Positions 36,833 to 45,983 of a DNA stretch of 64,000 bases are shown piece by piece. The notes below the pieces were generated by a model, which ran no database searches, was not told the DNA's origin, and worked only from the letters and a program-made list of their open reading frames with translations. Source of the DNA: Ruminococcus sp. JC304 (GTDB lineage: Bacteria > Bacillota > Clostridia > Lachnospirales > Lachnospiraceae); contig HE978651.1 in the NCBI GenBank assembly GCA_000285855.2, positions 2,729,489 to 2,793,488 on the forward strand. Reading direction: 5' to 3'. The position numbers and the translations under genes were made by a program. The first letter of the stretch is position 1; every line of letters begins with the position of its first letter.

Positions 36833-38344
36833 TTAATCAATATTTCGTGTAGCCTTACTCATAATGTGTTCCTGTGTAGCTTCGGAAATATCAATATCTC
36901 CAGTTACTTTACCTTCACACATGATGATGATTCGGTCACTCATTCGGAGAACTTCTGTCATTTCAGAAGAGATCATGATAATGGATTTACCTTCTGCTGC
37001 CAGTTTGTTCATTAACTTGTAAATTTCATTCTTGGCACCAACGTCGATACCTCTGGTTGGCTCATCGAAAATAAGGATGTCACTGTCTCGTGTCAACCAT
37101 TTTGCGATAACCACCTTCTGCTGGTTACCACCGGAAAGATTGACTACCAGCTGCTCGCAGTTTGGAGTCTTAGTTGCCAGTTCTTTCACATATCTCTCTG
37201 CAACTTCTTTTTCTTTCGCCTTATTGATCAGGAGACCACTGGTAAATTCTTCCATAGTTGCCAGTGTAGTATTTTCTGTTACAGATTTCTGTACAACACA
37301 ACCATATCTTCTTCTGTCCTCTGACAAATAACCGATACCGTATTTAACTGCATCCTGAGGACTGTTGATGGTAACTTCATGAAGCTGTCCGTCTTTGCCC
37401 ATAATGGAAATCTTTCCACTCTGTTTCGGGTCTGCTCCGAATAATGCTCTGGCAGTCTCTGTACGTCCTGCACCCATCAGTCCTGAGAAACCAAGGATTT
37501 CTCCTTTACGAAGCTCAAAGCTTACATCCTGAACCATCTTACCTGCATTCAGATGTTCTACTTTCAGAACAACCGGTGCATCTGGTGCAACCATGCTGTG
37601 TTCCTTCGGATCTTCGTAAATAACACGACCAACCATCATGTTGATGATATCTTCTTTTGTACTTTCTGCTGTAACCAGTGTTCCCACATAACCACCGTCT
37701 CGCATGACTGTTACACGGTCTGTGATCACCTTGATCTCATCCATACGGTGTGAGATATAAACAATTCCCAAATTTTTCTTACGCAGGTCACGGATAATCT
37801 CAAATAAATCAGCGATTTCCTTCTCTGTCAGTGCAGCGGAAGGCTCATCGAAAACAATAACCTCCGCTTTATGGGAAATTGCCTTGGCAATCTCGCACAT
37901 CTGCTGCTTACCTACTGTAAGGTTTTTCATCTTTTCTCTTGGATTGATTTCAATATTCAGATCCTTGAAAAGCTTCTTGGAATCTTCGATCATTTTCTTG
38001 TCATCAATACGTAATCCCTTCTTTGGCTCACGTCCGATGAAAATATTCTGGGCAACTGTCAGGTCACCTACCATGTTCAGCTCCTGATGCACGATTACAA
38101 CACCTGCATCCTGTGCTTCTCTGGTACTGTGGAACTCTGTTTCCTTACCCTTATATGTAATACTGCCTGAATCTTTCTGATAAATACCGGTAAGAACCTT
38201 CATCAGTGTAGATTTACCGGCACCGTTTTCTCCCATAAGTGCATGTACTTCGCCGCGTTTCACCTCGAAATTAACGTGATCAAGGGCATGAACTCCAGGA
38301 AAGGACTTATCAATGTCCTTCATAGTTAAAATAACTTCACCCAT
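36833..38344 (-). CDS. Sugar ABC transporter ATP-binding protein (RbsA-type, duplicated)
   Basis: The 503-aa protein has two nucleotide-binding domains: GENGAGKST with VFDEPSAA, and GLMGAGRTE with LSGGNQQKV and IFDEPTRG. It energises the two adjacent permeases. The start is preceded by a GGAGG-like site (CCTCC on the plus strand). Confidence 0.93.
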   Translation of the reverse strand: MGEVILTMKDIDKSFPGVHALDHVNFEVKRGEVHALMGENGAGKSTLMKVLTGIYQKDSGSITYKGKETEFHSTREAQDAGVVIVHQELNMVGDLTVAQNIFIGREPKKGLRIDDKKMIEDSKKLFKDLNIEINPREKMKNLTVGKQQMCEIAKAISHKAEVIVFDEPSAALTEKEIADLFEIIRDLRKKNLGIVYISHRMDEIKVITDRVTVMRDGGYVGTLVTAESTKEDIINMMVGRVIYEDPKEHSMVAPDAPVVLKVEHLNAGKMVQDVSFELRKGEILGFSGLMGAGRTETARALFGADPKQSGKISIMGKDGQLHEVTINSPQDAVKYGIGYLSEDRRRYGCVVQKSVTENTTLATMEEFTSGLLINKAKEKEVAERYVKELATKTPNCEQLVVNLSGGNQQKVVIAKWLTRDSDILIFDEPTRGIDVGAKNEIYKLMNKLAAEGKSIIMISSEMTEVLRMSDRIIIMCEGKVTGDIDISEATQEHIMSKATRNID

Positions 38345-38364
38345 TGTTACATCCTCCCTTCCGA

Positions 38365-39351
38365 TCAGTTCTTTCTGCGTCTTGCAGATACGTCGACGTA
38401 AACTGCTGCGATTACAATGAGACCTGTGATGATCATCTGCTGTCCTTTACCAAGGCCAAATGCCATGATTCCCTGCTGAAGAAGTGAGATGATAAACACG
38501 CCGATTACTGTACCGCCGATAGAAGCAAGTCCACCAACCATGGAAGTACCACCCATTACACAACCTGCAATTGCTTCGTTGTTGTACTGGTCGCCGTATC
38601 CAGGCTGAACAGTTGTATAAGCTCCTACGAAGAACAGTCCTGCGATTCCAACCAGAACACCGCAGATTACATAAGCAAGCATCTGCCATTTTCTGGTATT
38701 AACACCGGAAAGGCGAACCGCTTCGCTGTTAGAACCAAGACAAAGGATATAACGTCCCGGTTTTGTGTTGTAAAGAATAATGCCGCAAAGCACAGCTGCA
38801 ATCAGGAAAATCACAAGTCCTACAGGAAAACCATTGTAAGAAATGATATTTCTGAACCATCCGTTTACAGGATCTGAAGACTGAGGCCAGCTTACGGACT
38901 GAGTTTTGGTAAATACAGATGCAAGACCTTTTGCAATGTTCATAGACGCCATGGAAATAATGAACGCCGGAACTGACATGTAGGATACCATAAAACCATT
39001 AAACATACCAAAGGCAAATCCGATCAGCACACAGATCACCATTGCCAGGGCACATGGTACATGATAAGCTGTCATGCAGTATCCTGAAATCAGGGCACAA
39101 CAGAACATTACCGGTCCGATAGAGAAATCGATTCCTCCGGTTGCAATTACGAATGTTACTCCAAGTGAAAGGAAGCCAAGGAAGTATACATAGTTCAAAG
39201 TAGATTTAATACTGTCAGCCACAGGGAATTTACTTCCCAGAACTACTTTGAAAACAATGAACATGAGAATCAGAATACAGACAAGCAGGATTCTGTTCAG
39301 CCCAAGCTTCTTAACAACTGGATTTTGTTTCAACTTTTCCAAGTTTTTCAC
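38365..39351 (-). CDS. Sugar ABC transporter permease (RbsC type), first
   Basis: The 328-aa membrane protein has the VIATGGIDFSIGPVMFCCAL signature and PGRYILCLGSNSEAVRLSGVNT. It is the first gene of the operon, 228 bp downstream of the sensor genes and after a strong terminator, so it has its own promoter, likely controlled by the response regulator at 42.4-44.0 kb. Confidence 0.92.
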   Translation of the reverse strand: MKNLEKLKQNPVVKKLGLNRILLVCILILMFIVFKVVLGSKFPVADSIKSTLNYVYFLGFLSLGVTFVIATGGIDFSIGPVMFCCALISGYCMTAYHVPCALAMVICVLIGFAFGMFNGFMVSYMSVPAFIISMASMNIAKGLASVFTKTQSVSWPQSSDPVNGWFRNIISYNGFPVGLVIFLIAAVLCGIILYNTKPGRYILCLGSNSEAVRLSGVNTRKWQMLAYVICGVLVGIAGLFFVGAYTTVQPGYGDQYNNEAIAGCVMGGTSMVGGLASIGGTVIGVFIISLLQQGIMAFGLGKGQQMIITGLIVIAAVYVDVSARRRKN

Positions 39352-39431
39352 CCTCCTTATATTTTATCTCTCTTGTTGTTGAATATATCTTACCTTAATG
39401 CCCGGATAATTGTAATGGAATATCTTCCAAA

Positions 39432-39479
39432 AAAAGGTTAAATATTTCCTATCTGTGCATAGGAAATATTTAACCTTTT
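39432..39479 (-). terminator. Strong terminator of the sensor/regulator operon
   Basis: A 21-bp perfect inverted repeat (39432-39452 with 39459-39479; core GGTTAAATATTTCC) has a 6-nt loop. A T-run follows on the minus strand. It lies between the sensor gene and the permease gene, so the regulatory and transport genes are separate transcripts. Confidence 0.85.
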
Positions 39480-39578
39480 CTGTAACATAATAACCATTTA
39501 CTTTTACATTTGTAAACCTGATATCCACGAATTGTTCCGCTGCAAAGCAGCTCCCACAATTCTATAATAAGAAGTTTT

Positions 39579-40556
39579 TTAGTAAAAAGGGAAGATCAGA
39601 CGTTCAATATCACTGTCATACATATTGTCCGGTGTCACCAGTTCACAGCCGGAATCAATATTTTTCGCCACAGAGTCTCCGTTCAGCATATGGATTGTCT
39701 CCTCCACTCCCATATATCCCATACGGAAAGCCTTCTGAACAATAATCCCCTTGTAAACTCCCATTTCCATCAGATTAATGGCCTCCTGGGAGCAATCCAC
39801 ACCGACTACCGCGATCCTGTCCTTTGCCCCTGCATCACTGACTGCACGCCCTACACCTACAGCAGAATATTCATTCATACCTGCGATCATTTCCAGATCC
39901 GGATATTTCTCCATCAGTTCATTGGTCAACTCATAGGATTTTTCAAAAAGGGAATTACAGTAAACCACCTCTACAATATTTTTTGCATAATCCCCCAGAC
40001 CTTCTCTGAAGCCCTGTTCTCTTTCCACTGCAGTCGAAACCCCTTTTACATGGCTGACTATGGCAAGCCTGGAATCCTTATCCAGCAAGGTTCTGGCATA
40101 TTCCCCCAGACGTCTGCCTGCCTCCACATTATCTGTAGCAACAGTAAGATCCTGAAGCTCCTCCTCTGTATAAGAGTCAATATAGGTAATGCGGATCCCC
40201 TTTTCCTTTGCCTCTTTCAGCAGTTTATCTGACGCGCTCATACTGGAGGGAGAGAACAGGATGGCATCCGGTTCCTTTTCAATGGCTGCCTTAAGCAGAT
40301 GATTCTGTTCTTCAATATCTTCCTCTTTGTCCGGTGCCATGATCTCCAGTTTTGAGCCATATTCTTCTGCAGCCATTTTGCATCCGGAAATCAATGATGA
40401 CCAGAAATCATTGGTATCATCCTTAATCTTTGGAATATAGATCAGAGAACACTCTCTGGTCTGCGTCACTCCCGGAGACATCAGCCCTGTCACAGCCACC
40501 AAAAGGGCAGCCATAAGAATTATAATAACAATAATCACTTTTCTATATTTTCTCAT
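39579..40556 (-). CDS. Membrane-anchored sugar-binding sensor protein
   Basis: The 325-aa protein has one N-terminal membrane anchor (about residues 7-29) in place of a cleaved signal. A periplasmic-binding-protein type 1 domain follows (LIYIPKIKDDTNDFWSSL, AGMNEYSAVGVGRAV). It overlaps the kinase gene, so it likely binds the sugar outside and signals through the kinase. The ATG at 40556 follows AGGAGG; an upstream ATG at 40562 overlaps the ribosome site. Confidence 0.88.
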   Translation of the reverse strand: MRKYRKVIIVIIILMAALLVAVTGLMSPGVTQTRECSLIYIPKIKDDTNDFWSSLISGCKMAAEEYGSKLEIMAPDKEEDIEEQNHLLKAAIEKEPDAILFSPSSMSASDKLLKEAKEKGIRITYIDSYTEEELQDLTVATDNVEAGRRLGEYARTLLDKDSRLAIVSHVKGVSTAVEREQGFREGLGDYAKNIVEVVYCNSLFEKSYELTNELMEKYPDLEMIAGMNEYSAVGVGRAVSDAGAKDRIAVVGVDCSQEAINLMEMGVYKGIIVQKAFRMGYMGVEETIHMLNGDSVAKNIDSGCELVTPDNMYDSDIERLIFPFY

Positions 40557-42369
40557 GGACATCCTCCTGCTTTTTAGGAATCACAACAGTAGCTGTAGTT
40601 CCCTTTCCTTTTTCGCTATGATAGATAATTCCATATTCCTTTCCATAATAAAGGACCAGACGCTGCTGTACATTGTATACTCCCACTCCGTTTGAGTGGT
40701 AATTGACCTTATGCTTATCATAGATATGCTTCAGTGTTTCCTCATCCATGCCTACGCCGTCATCTGTAATATCAATAATGATCCGTTCTCCCAGTTCATA
40801 GCCATGAACCTTGAGCATTCCCTTGCTCTCTTTGTATTTCAGGCCATGATAAATAGCATTCTCCACAATGGGCTGCAGCACCAGACGGATGATCTGTGCA
40901 TGGGTGATCCGTGGATCCACATTGATCTCAAATTCCAGCTTATCCTTATATCGCATTTTCTGAATCGTAAGATAACTTCTTACATACTCGATTTCCTGCC
41001 CAATGGTCACCAGTTCATTTTCAATACTGATACTTTGCCTGAGAAGTCGCGCCAGAGAAGCAGTCATAAGTACTACCTCTTCATTCTTCTTTCCCTCTGC
41101 CATCCAGATAATAGAATCCAGTGTATTATATAAGAAATGAGGATTGATCTGGGACTGAAGTGCTTTCAGTTCAATTTTTCGTTTCTGCTCCTGCTCCTGA
41201 ATGTTCTGAGCCATCAGATCCTGGATCTTGTGAGTCATCACATTAAAGGATCGGGTCAGGCTTCCAATCTCATTGTCCGAATACACTTCAATTTCTGCAG
41301 CAGAAAAATCTCCCTTCTGCACTCTTTTCATAGAATCACGGAGTTTCTGGATCGGAAAGGTAATATTTTTGGCAATCTCGCTGGAAATCACCAGAGCTAT
41401 TGCGATCAGTCCCAGGGCTACCAGCACATAAATACTTCTGGCTTTTCTACTGTTTTTCAAAAGCTCAGACATATTCATGCAGCCTACAATAGTCCATCCG
41501 GTTGTCTCAGAATGGGACAGGGCATATATTTTCTCATCATCACCCTTTCCTGCTGTAACCACATCTGTTTTCGCATTCATAATCAGGGAAATGTTTTCCG
41601 TCTGCAGTTCATTATAAAGCTGTTGCTGCTGTGGATGATACACAATGTTTCCATTCTGATCCAGAATAAACACATAGCCTTTGGTTCCCACACTGTTCTG
41701 CGTACAAAGTTCACTGATGGCACTGTAGTTCAGGTCAATAAAAACGACTCCATCACTGTCTCCTTCTCCTGTATAATTGCGGATTCCGCGGCTGAGAGTG
41801 ATCACCCAGGGGCGTTCCCCACTGATCACATTCTGCACATGGGAAGAGGTCAGGTTGTAATGATCATATTTTCCCACAGCATCTGCATACCAGCGCTGAG
41901 TATCAAGCTTCAAGTTCTGATTACGTGTAGACATCCCGTTATTAAACAGGGATGAACTTCCATTTTCTCTGCGCACAATTCCGATATTGCGGATGTCAGA
42001 CCTACCCTTCAGTATAGTCTTAAACTGTTCTGTCAGACGCTGTCTGCACTGATTATATTCCTTCCGAGAGAGAGCATCTATTCCGCTTTCACTGTACAGA
42101 TATTTATAGGCATCTCCGCTTCCAGCTACCAGGGACGCAATATTATCCATATAACTGATATAGGAATCTATGTTCTGATTCAGCTGCCCGATAATTGTCT
42201 GTGTATACATAACCGAGTTCTCATAAATAGACGAATTGGTATATCGCAGAGAAACAACTGTTACTACCAGCACTGCACTTAATACCAGGATTGAAACTGC
42301 ACAAAAGATCGCGCTCTGGATACTTTTAAATTTCACAGGAAGCCTTGCAGCTATTCCTTTTTTCTTCAT
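40543..42369 (-). CDS. Two-component sensor histidine kinase, LytS/YesM type
   Basis: The 608-aa protein has an N-terminal membrane segment (about residues 15-35) and a Cache-like extracellular sensor. A second segment is at about residues 310-330. HAMP follows, then QINPHFLYNTLD (phospho-His near residue 410) and a HATPase with PIVENAIYHG. It overlaps the response regulator by 4 bp (ATGA) and the sensor protein by 14 bp, so the three proteins are tightly coupled. Confidence 0.93.
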   Translation of the reverse strand: MKKKGIAARLPVKFKSIQSAIFCAVSILVLSAVLVVTVVSLRYTNSSIYENSVMYTQTIIGQLNQNIDSYISYMDNIASLVAGSGDAYKYLYSESGIDALSRKEYNQCRQRLTEQFKTILKGRSDIRNIGIVRRENGSSSLFNNGMSTRNQNLKLDTQRWYADAVGKYDHYNLTSSHVQNVISGERPWVITLSRGIRNYTGEGDSDGVVFIDLNYSAISELCTQNSVGTKGYVFILDQNGNIVYHPQQQQLYNELQTENISLIMNAKTDVVTAGKGDDEKIYALSHSETTGWTIVGCMNMSELLKNSRKARSIYVLVALGLIAIALVISSEIAKNITFPIQKLRDSMKRVQKGDFSAAEIEVYSDNEIGSLTRSFNVMTHKIQDLMAQNIQEQEQKRKIELKALQSQINPHFLYNTLDSIIWMAEGKKNEEVVLMTASLARLLRQSISIENELVTIGQEIEYVRSYLTIQKMRYKDKLEFEINVDPRITHAQIIRLVLQPIVENAIYHGLKYKESKGMLKVHGYELGERIIIDITDDGVGMDEETLKHIYDKHKVNYHSNGVGVYNVQQRLVLYYGKEYGIIYHSEKGKGTTATVVIPKKQEDVHEKI

Positions 42370-43985
42370 CGGCGTTTCTCCCTTGCATATTCAGTAGGTG
42401 TTTTCCCTGTTATCTTTTTAAAGGAAATCCCAAAATAATGAGGGTCTGAGAAGCCTACCTTTTCTGCAATCTCATAATTTTTCATGGTGGTATTCTCCAA
42501 AAGCTCTTTAGCCTTCTCCATCCTGACCCTGGTCAGCACTTCTATAAAAGTCTCTCCTGTCATTTCCTTAAATATGGTACTGAAATAACTGGTGCTGATA
42601 TTTAAATAGGAACAGATACTGTTCAGACTCAGACATGGATCCATATAATTTTTCTGTATATAGTCCATTGCCAGCATCCCTTGTCTCTGTCCGTTGGAGC
42701 TATTCAGCTCCTGCAATGCATCAAACACTTCCTGCGCATACTTCTCTACCAGGGCTGCTGCCTGAGAGAACATTCTCTGCTCTGTAACTGCTTTCAGAAG
42801 AGCTTCTCTCTGAGCTATAATCTTTTCCGGCTCCTCGCCGAGAGACTGGCAAGTATTTCCAATTGCACGGATCACCTGCTGCAGATAGATGCAAGCATAA
42901 CTTTTTCCCACCAATGCAGATTTAATTTCTGTCTCAATCTGTCCCAGTGTTTTCTCCATAAGCCTTCGGTCTCCGGACTTGATTGACTCTGTAAGTATTT
43001 CCAGATCATTTATCAGAAAAATAGAATTGTCTGTTTTTTTCTCTTCCATATCAAAAAGCAGATTTCCACCCAGAAGATAACGATAATCAATGGCTTTGGC
43101 AGCCAGCCGGTAGGAATAAATCAGCTCATGTGGTGATCGCACCCAACTCCCGATTCCAATGGAGCTTTCAAGCCCGATTACCTCCTTTACCTTCTCCTGG
43201 ATTTCATGGCAGATCCTGTGGATACTCTCAGAAAATTCCTTTGTCCTGTTTCCGGCAAAAATGATACACACACGGTTGTTTCCCTCCTGGTATACCACGC
43301 CTGCCTTCTCCCGTACCACAATCTCATCGCCTACATTAAACAGCACAAAAGCCATAAGTGCACTCTCCTGCTGTTTATCCATGTCCATCTGATACATGTC
43401 CGAATACGTGTCTATATCAAACACTGCCACTCTGTAGCTGGCAGCCTGGAAAGTAATTCCCATCCTCTCCAATTCATCCAGGCTGACCTGCACATCTCTG
43501 GTGCATTTCACCAGACAATCCAATGCCTTAGAACGGATCACATTTGCATTCTTATGATAATCCTGGGAAACCTGGGTCAAAGACTCCATCTTCCTCTGTT
43601 CTTTTTTCCTGGAATCCAGTTTTTCCTTCATATTTTCGATAACCTTGGTCAGCTCCATGGCAGTAACCGGCTTCAGCATATATTCGCTTACATTATACTG
43701 TATTGCTTTTTTTGCATACTCGAACTCCCCGAAGCCACTGAAGATCACGATCAGAATATCCGGATAATTATCATGGAGAAAATGGCTCAGCTCCATTCCA
43801 TCCATATAAGGCATGAGAATATCCGTAAGAACAATATCTACCTCATGTGTTTTTACAAACTCCACAGCCTGCTTCCCGTTCTCACAGTCTCCTATCAGTT
43901 CACAATCCAGCTTTCCCCAGTCAATATTCTCCCTGATGGCATCCCTGACAAGGATCTCATCATCCACCAATAAAATTTTGTACAT
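42366..43985 (-). CDS. Two-component response regulator, AraC-type output (YesN-like)
   Basis: The 539-aa protein has a receiver domain with D55 (IVLTDILMPYMDG) and a C-terminal AraC domain (about residues 430-535; SYFSTIFKEMTGETFIEVL). It probably activates the ABC operon downstream at 38.4-39.4 kb. It is the first gene of its operon. Confidence 0.93.
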   Translation of the reverse strand: MYKILLVDDEILVRDAIRENIDWGKLDCELIGDCENGKQAVEFVKTHEVDIVLTDILMPYMDGMELSHFLHDNYPDILIVIFSGFGEFEYAKKAIQYNVSEYMLKPVTAMELTKVIENMKEKLDSRKKEQRKMESLTQVSQDYHKNANVIRSKALDCLVKCTRDVQVSLDELERMGITFQAASYRVAVFDIDTYSDMYQMDMDKQQESALMAFVLFNVGDEIVVREKAGVVYQEGNNRVCIIFAGNRTKEFSESIHRICHEIQEKVKEVIGLESSIGIGSWVRSPHELIYSYRLAAKAIDYRYLLGGNLLFDMEEKKTDNSIFLINDLEILTESIKSGDRRLMEKTLGQIETEIKSALVGKSYACIYLQQVIRAIGNTCQSLGEEPEKIIAQREALLKAVTEQRMFSQAAALVEKYAQEVFDALQELNSSNGQRQGMLAMDYIQKNYMDPCLSLNSICSYLNISTSYFSTIFKEMTGETFIEVLTRVRMEKAKELLENTTMKNYEIAEKVGFSDPHYFGISFKKITGKTPTEYAREKRR

Positions 43986-44304
43986 AAAATTATATCTTCC
44001 CCCATAATATCGTTATCCTACAAACATTTACCATATGCCATTCATAAGTCATACATATGACTATTCCATAAAATATCATATCATATTTTAACGATTTTTA
44101 CAATTTTATGTCGCTGGTTTTTGGCAAGCTTTACATCTCCTGACCAGCATAAAAAAATAAACATTTTACGGAAAATATTGCCTTGAATAATCTGCCCGAA
44201 GCCTGTAAACTAATGAGTAGTGATAAGCGTGTACTGTGTTATTATATGCAGACAGCATATGACAACACCGCAACCATGAATGTATTGTTGAAAGGGGAAA
44301 AATT
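43986..44304. other. Divergent non-coding region between the response regulator and fucU
   Basis: This 319-bp AT-rich stretch has no gene. A weak promoter-like pair (TTGAAT and TAAACT, 17-bp spacer, about 44173-44201) reads towards fucU. A ribosome site (GAAAGGGG) precedes fucU. I see no clear operator. Confidence 0.35.
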
Positions 44305-44748
44305 ATGTTAAAAGGTATTCCTGAAATTTTATCACCAGAATTATTAAAAGTATTATGTGAGATGGGACACAGTGATCGTCTTGTAATCGCAGACGGTAAC
44401 TTTCCTGTAGAATCCATGGGCAAAAATGCAATTACAATCCGCTGCGACGGACATGGCGTTCCGGAAATCCTGGATGCGATCCTTCAGCTCTTCCCACTGG
44501 ATACTTATGTAGAAAAACCTGTAAATCTTATGGAAGTTATGCCTGGAGATACTGTAGAAACACCAATCTGGGATACTTACAAAGAAATCGTAGCAAAACA
44601 TGATGACCGCGGTGCAAAAGCAATCGGAAATATTGAACGTTTTGAATTCTACGAACAGGCTAAGACAGCATACTGCATCATCTCCACCAGCGAGAAAGCT
44701 CTGTATGCAAATGTTATGCTTCAGAAGGGTGTTGTTATCAATAAATAA
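44305..44748 (+). CDS. fucU: RbsD/FucU-family sugar mutarotase (L-fucose mutarotase)
   Basis: The 147-aa protein matches the FucU/RbsD mutarotases: GIPEILSPELLKVLCEMGHSDRLVIADGNFP at the N-terminus and a late conserved YEQAKTAYCIISTSEKALYANVML. It speeds anomer interconversion of L-fucose (or a related sugar) before isomerisation. It shares the strand-divergent region with the response regulator. fucI is 3.8 kb away. Confidence 0.88.
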   Translation: MLKGIPEILSPELLKVLCEMGHSDRLVIADGNFPVESMGKNAITIRCDGHGVPEILDAILQLFPLDTYVEKPVNLMEVMPGDTVETPIWDTYKEIVAKHDDRGAKAIGNIERFEFYEQAKTAYCIISTSEKALYANVMLQKGVVINK

Positions 44749-44852
44749 TTCTGAATAACAAACACTTCTTACTTAATGATCAATAATTCAGACAATCGGA
44801 GTTCTCCTCTGAGCTGTCTCAATTATACACACATTTATACACACATTCTTCC

Positions 44853-44893
44853 AAAAAAAGAACAGCTGCACACAATGTGCACTGTTCTTTTTT
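44853..44893. terminator. Bidirectional terminator between fucU and the SH3 protein gene
   Basis: AAAGAACAG...GCACA (44857-44873) pairs with TGTGC...CTGTTCTTT (44876-44890) with small bulges. A-run and T-run flanks are present. It lies between convergent genes. Confidence 0.8.
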
Positions 44894-44899
44894 GTTACA

Positions 44900-45958
44900 T
44901 TATTTTTTCTTTTTCAGGAAGTAAAACAGTAATCCTATAAGGAAAACCGCCCCTGCAATACTAATGCAGATCCCGGCAACATTTCCACCCTGGGAAGTGC
45001 TTATATTCCCGGAAGATGCTTTCTCTGCCTTTTCTGTGGGGGTTGCCTCTGTAGTTGGAGTTGTTTCCACAGTAGGAGTTGCTTCTGTAGTTGGGGTTAC
45101 TTCCACAGTGGGAGTTGCCTCCGCTGTGGGGGTTACTTCTGCAGTAGGCGTTGCCTCCGCTGTGGGAGTCGCTTCCACAGTGGGAGTTGCCTCCGCTGTG
45201 GGAGTTGCTTTTACAGTTGGAGTCACCTTTGCAGTTGGAGTTACCTTTACAGTGGGAGTTGCTTCCGGTGTGACAGCCTCGTTCTCAGCGGAAGCTGCTT
45301 CCGGTATGGTCGTCATATCAACAGAAGCTGCCGACTTATAATCTGTATCCTTATCCAGGTTCAGCCATCCCTCTGTACTGCTTCCTTCTTTATCATCTAT
45401 GGATGTCTTTCCCCAACTGCTGCCATCTTCGCTCTCTACATACTGGGAAATATGGACAGACGTACCATTTGCAATTTCTCCTGTGCCTGACACCTCTCCA
45501 AACTTTTCTCCAGGTCCGTTATAGAGTACAGCAGCTTTATCCTGACTGTTTATCTTTACATCAAAATCTGCATCCTGTCCGCCAAGTACCTTATATTCTG
45601 ATTTTACAGCCTCAGACCGGGACACAGGATCCAGGTTATCCATAGGTACATAGCCATTCATTCCATGATACTGGGTATATCCCCATTTTTTATTATCTGT
45701 TCCGGTTTTCTCTCCCTGGATTCGGATTGCTATCCCATTAGGGATTAGTTCACCATTCAGCTTTGTGCTCTGAGGATCTGCCTCTGAATAGATATCAATT
45801 CCTCCCTCCGGGCTCTCCACAAGCATGTAATAATCAGTCACATAATCCGGATTCTGGCTGGTACCCTCATCTGCCCATACACATACTGTCATGGTAAATA
45901 TACATAGCAAAAAACCCAAAAGTGTTCTCCATGTTTTCTTACTTATCTTTTTCTTCAT
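44900..45958 (-). CDS. Secreted SH3-domain protein with TPT-repeat stalk and C-terminal anchor
   Basis: The 352-aa protein has an N-terminal signal segment (LLGFLLCIFTMTVCVWA) and two bacterial SH3-like domains (about residues 35-110 and 120-205; GGIDIYSEADPQST, KAAVLYNGPGEKFGEV). A stalk of 13 six-residue repeats of the TPTxEA type follows, then a C-terminal membrane segment ending KKKK. There is no LPxTG before the membrane segment, so sortase anchoring is not supported. The ATG at 45958 has AAGGA upstream; 45973 is an extended frame. The C1 peptidase gene lies 25 bp upstream on the same strand. Confidence 0.8.
   Translation of the reverse strand: MKKKISKKTWRTLLGFLLCIFTMTVCVWADEGTSQNPDYVTDYYMLVESPEGGIDIYSEADPQSTKLNGELIPNGIAIRIQGEKTGTDNKKWGYTQYHGMNGYVPMDNLDPVSRSEAVKSEYKVLGGQDADFDVKINSQDKAAVLYNGPGEKFGEVSGTGEIANGTSVHISQYVESEDGSSWGKTSIDDKEGSSTEGWLNLDKDTDYKSAASVDMTTIPEAASAENEAVTPEATPTVKVTPTAKVTPTVKATPTAEATPTVEATPTAEATPTAEVTPTAEATPTVEVTPTTEATPTVETTPTTEATPTEKAEKASSGNISTSQGGNVAGICISIAGAVFLIGLLFYFLKKKK
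45036..45267 (-). repeat. Tandem 18-bp repeat encoding a TPT-rich stalk
   Basis: About 13 units of an 18-bp repeat (GTGGGAGTTGCCTCC type on the plus strand) encode [AVT][EK][AVT]TPT. The units differ at synonymous and Val/Ala codons. It is a coding repeat, likely to vary in number between strains. Confidence 0.85.
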
Positions 45959-45983
45959 GATTATTTCCTTCAATTTTCATCCT

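Noticed and set aside
41137-41955. 272-aa plus-strand frame
   Set aside because: It is antisense to a complete histidine kinase gene.
43206-43973. 255-aa plus-strand frame
   Set aside because: It is antisense to a complete response regulator gene.
45036-45267. CRISPR-like or satellite repeat
   Set aside because: The 18-bp units are in frame and encode a TPT-rich stalk; there are no spacers.
44964-45341. 125-aa plus-strand frame with VGVAS repeats
   Set aside because: It is the antisense of the TPT repeat of the SH3 protein and has no ribosome site.
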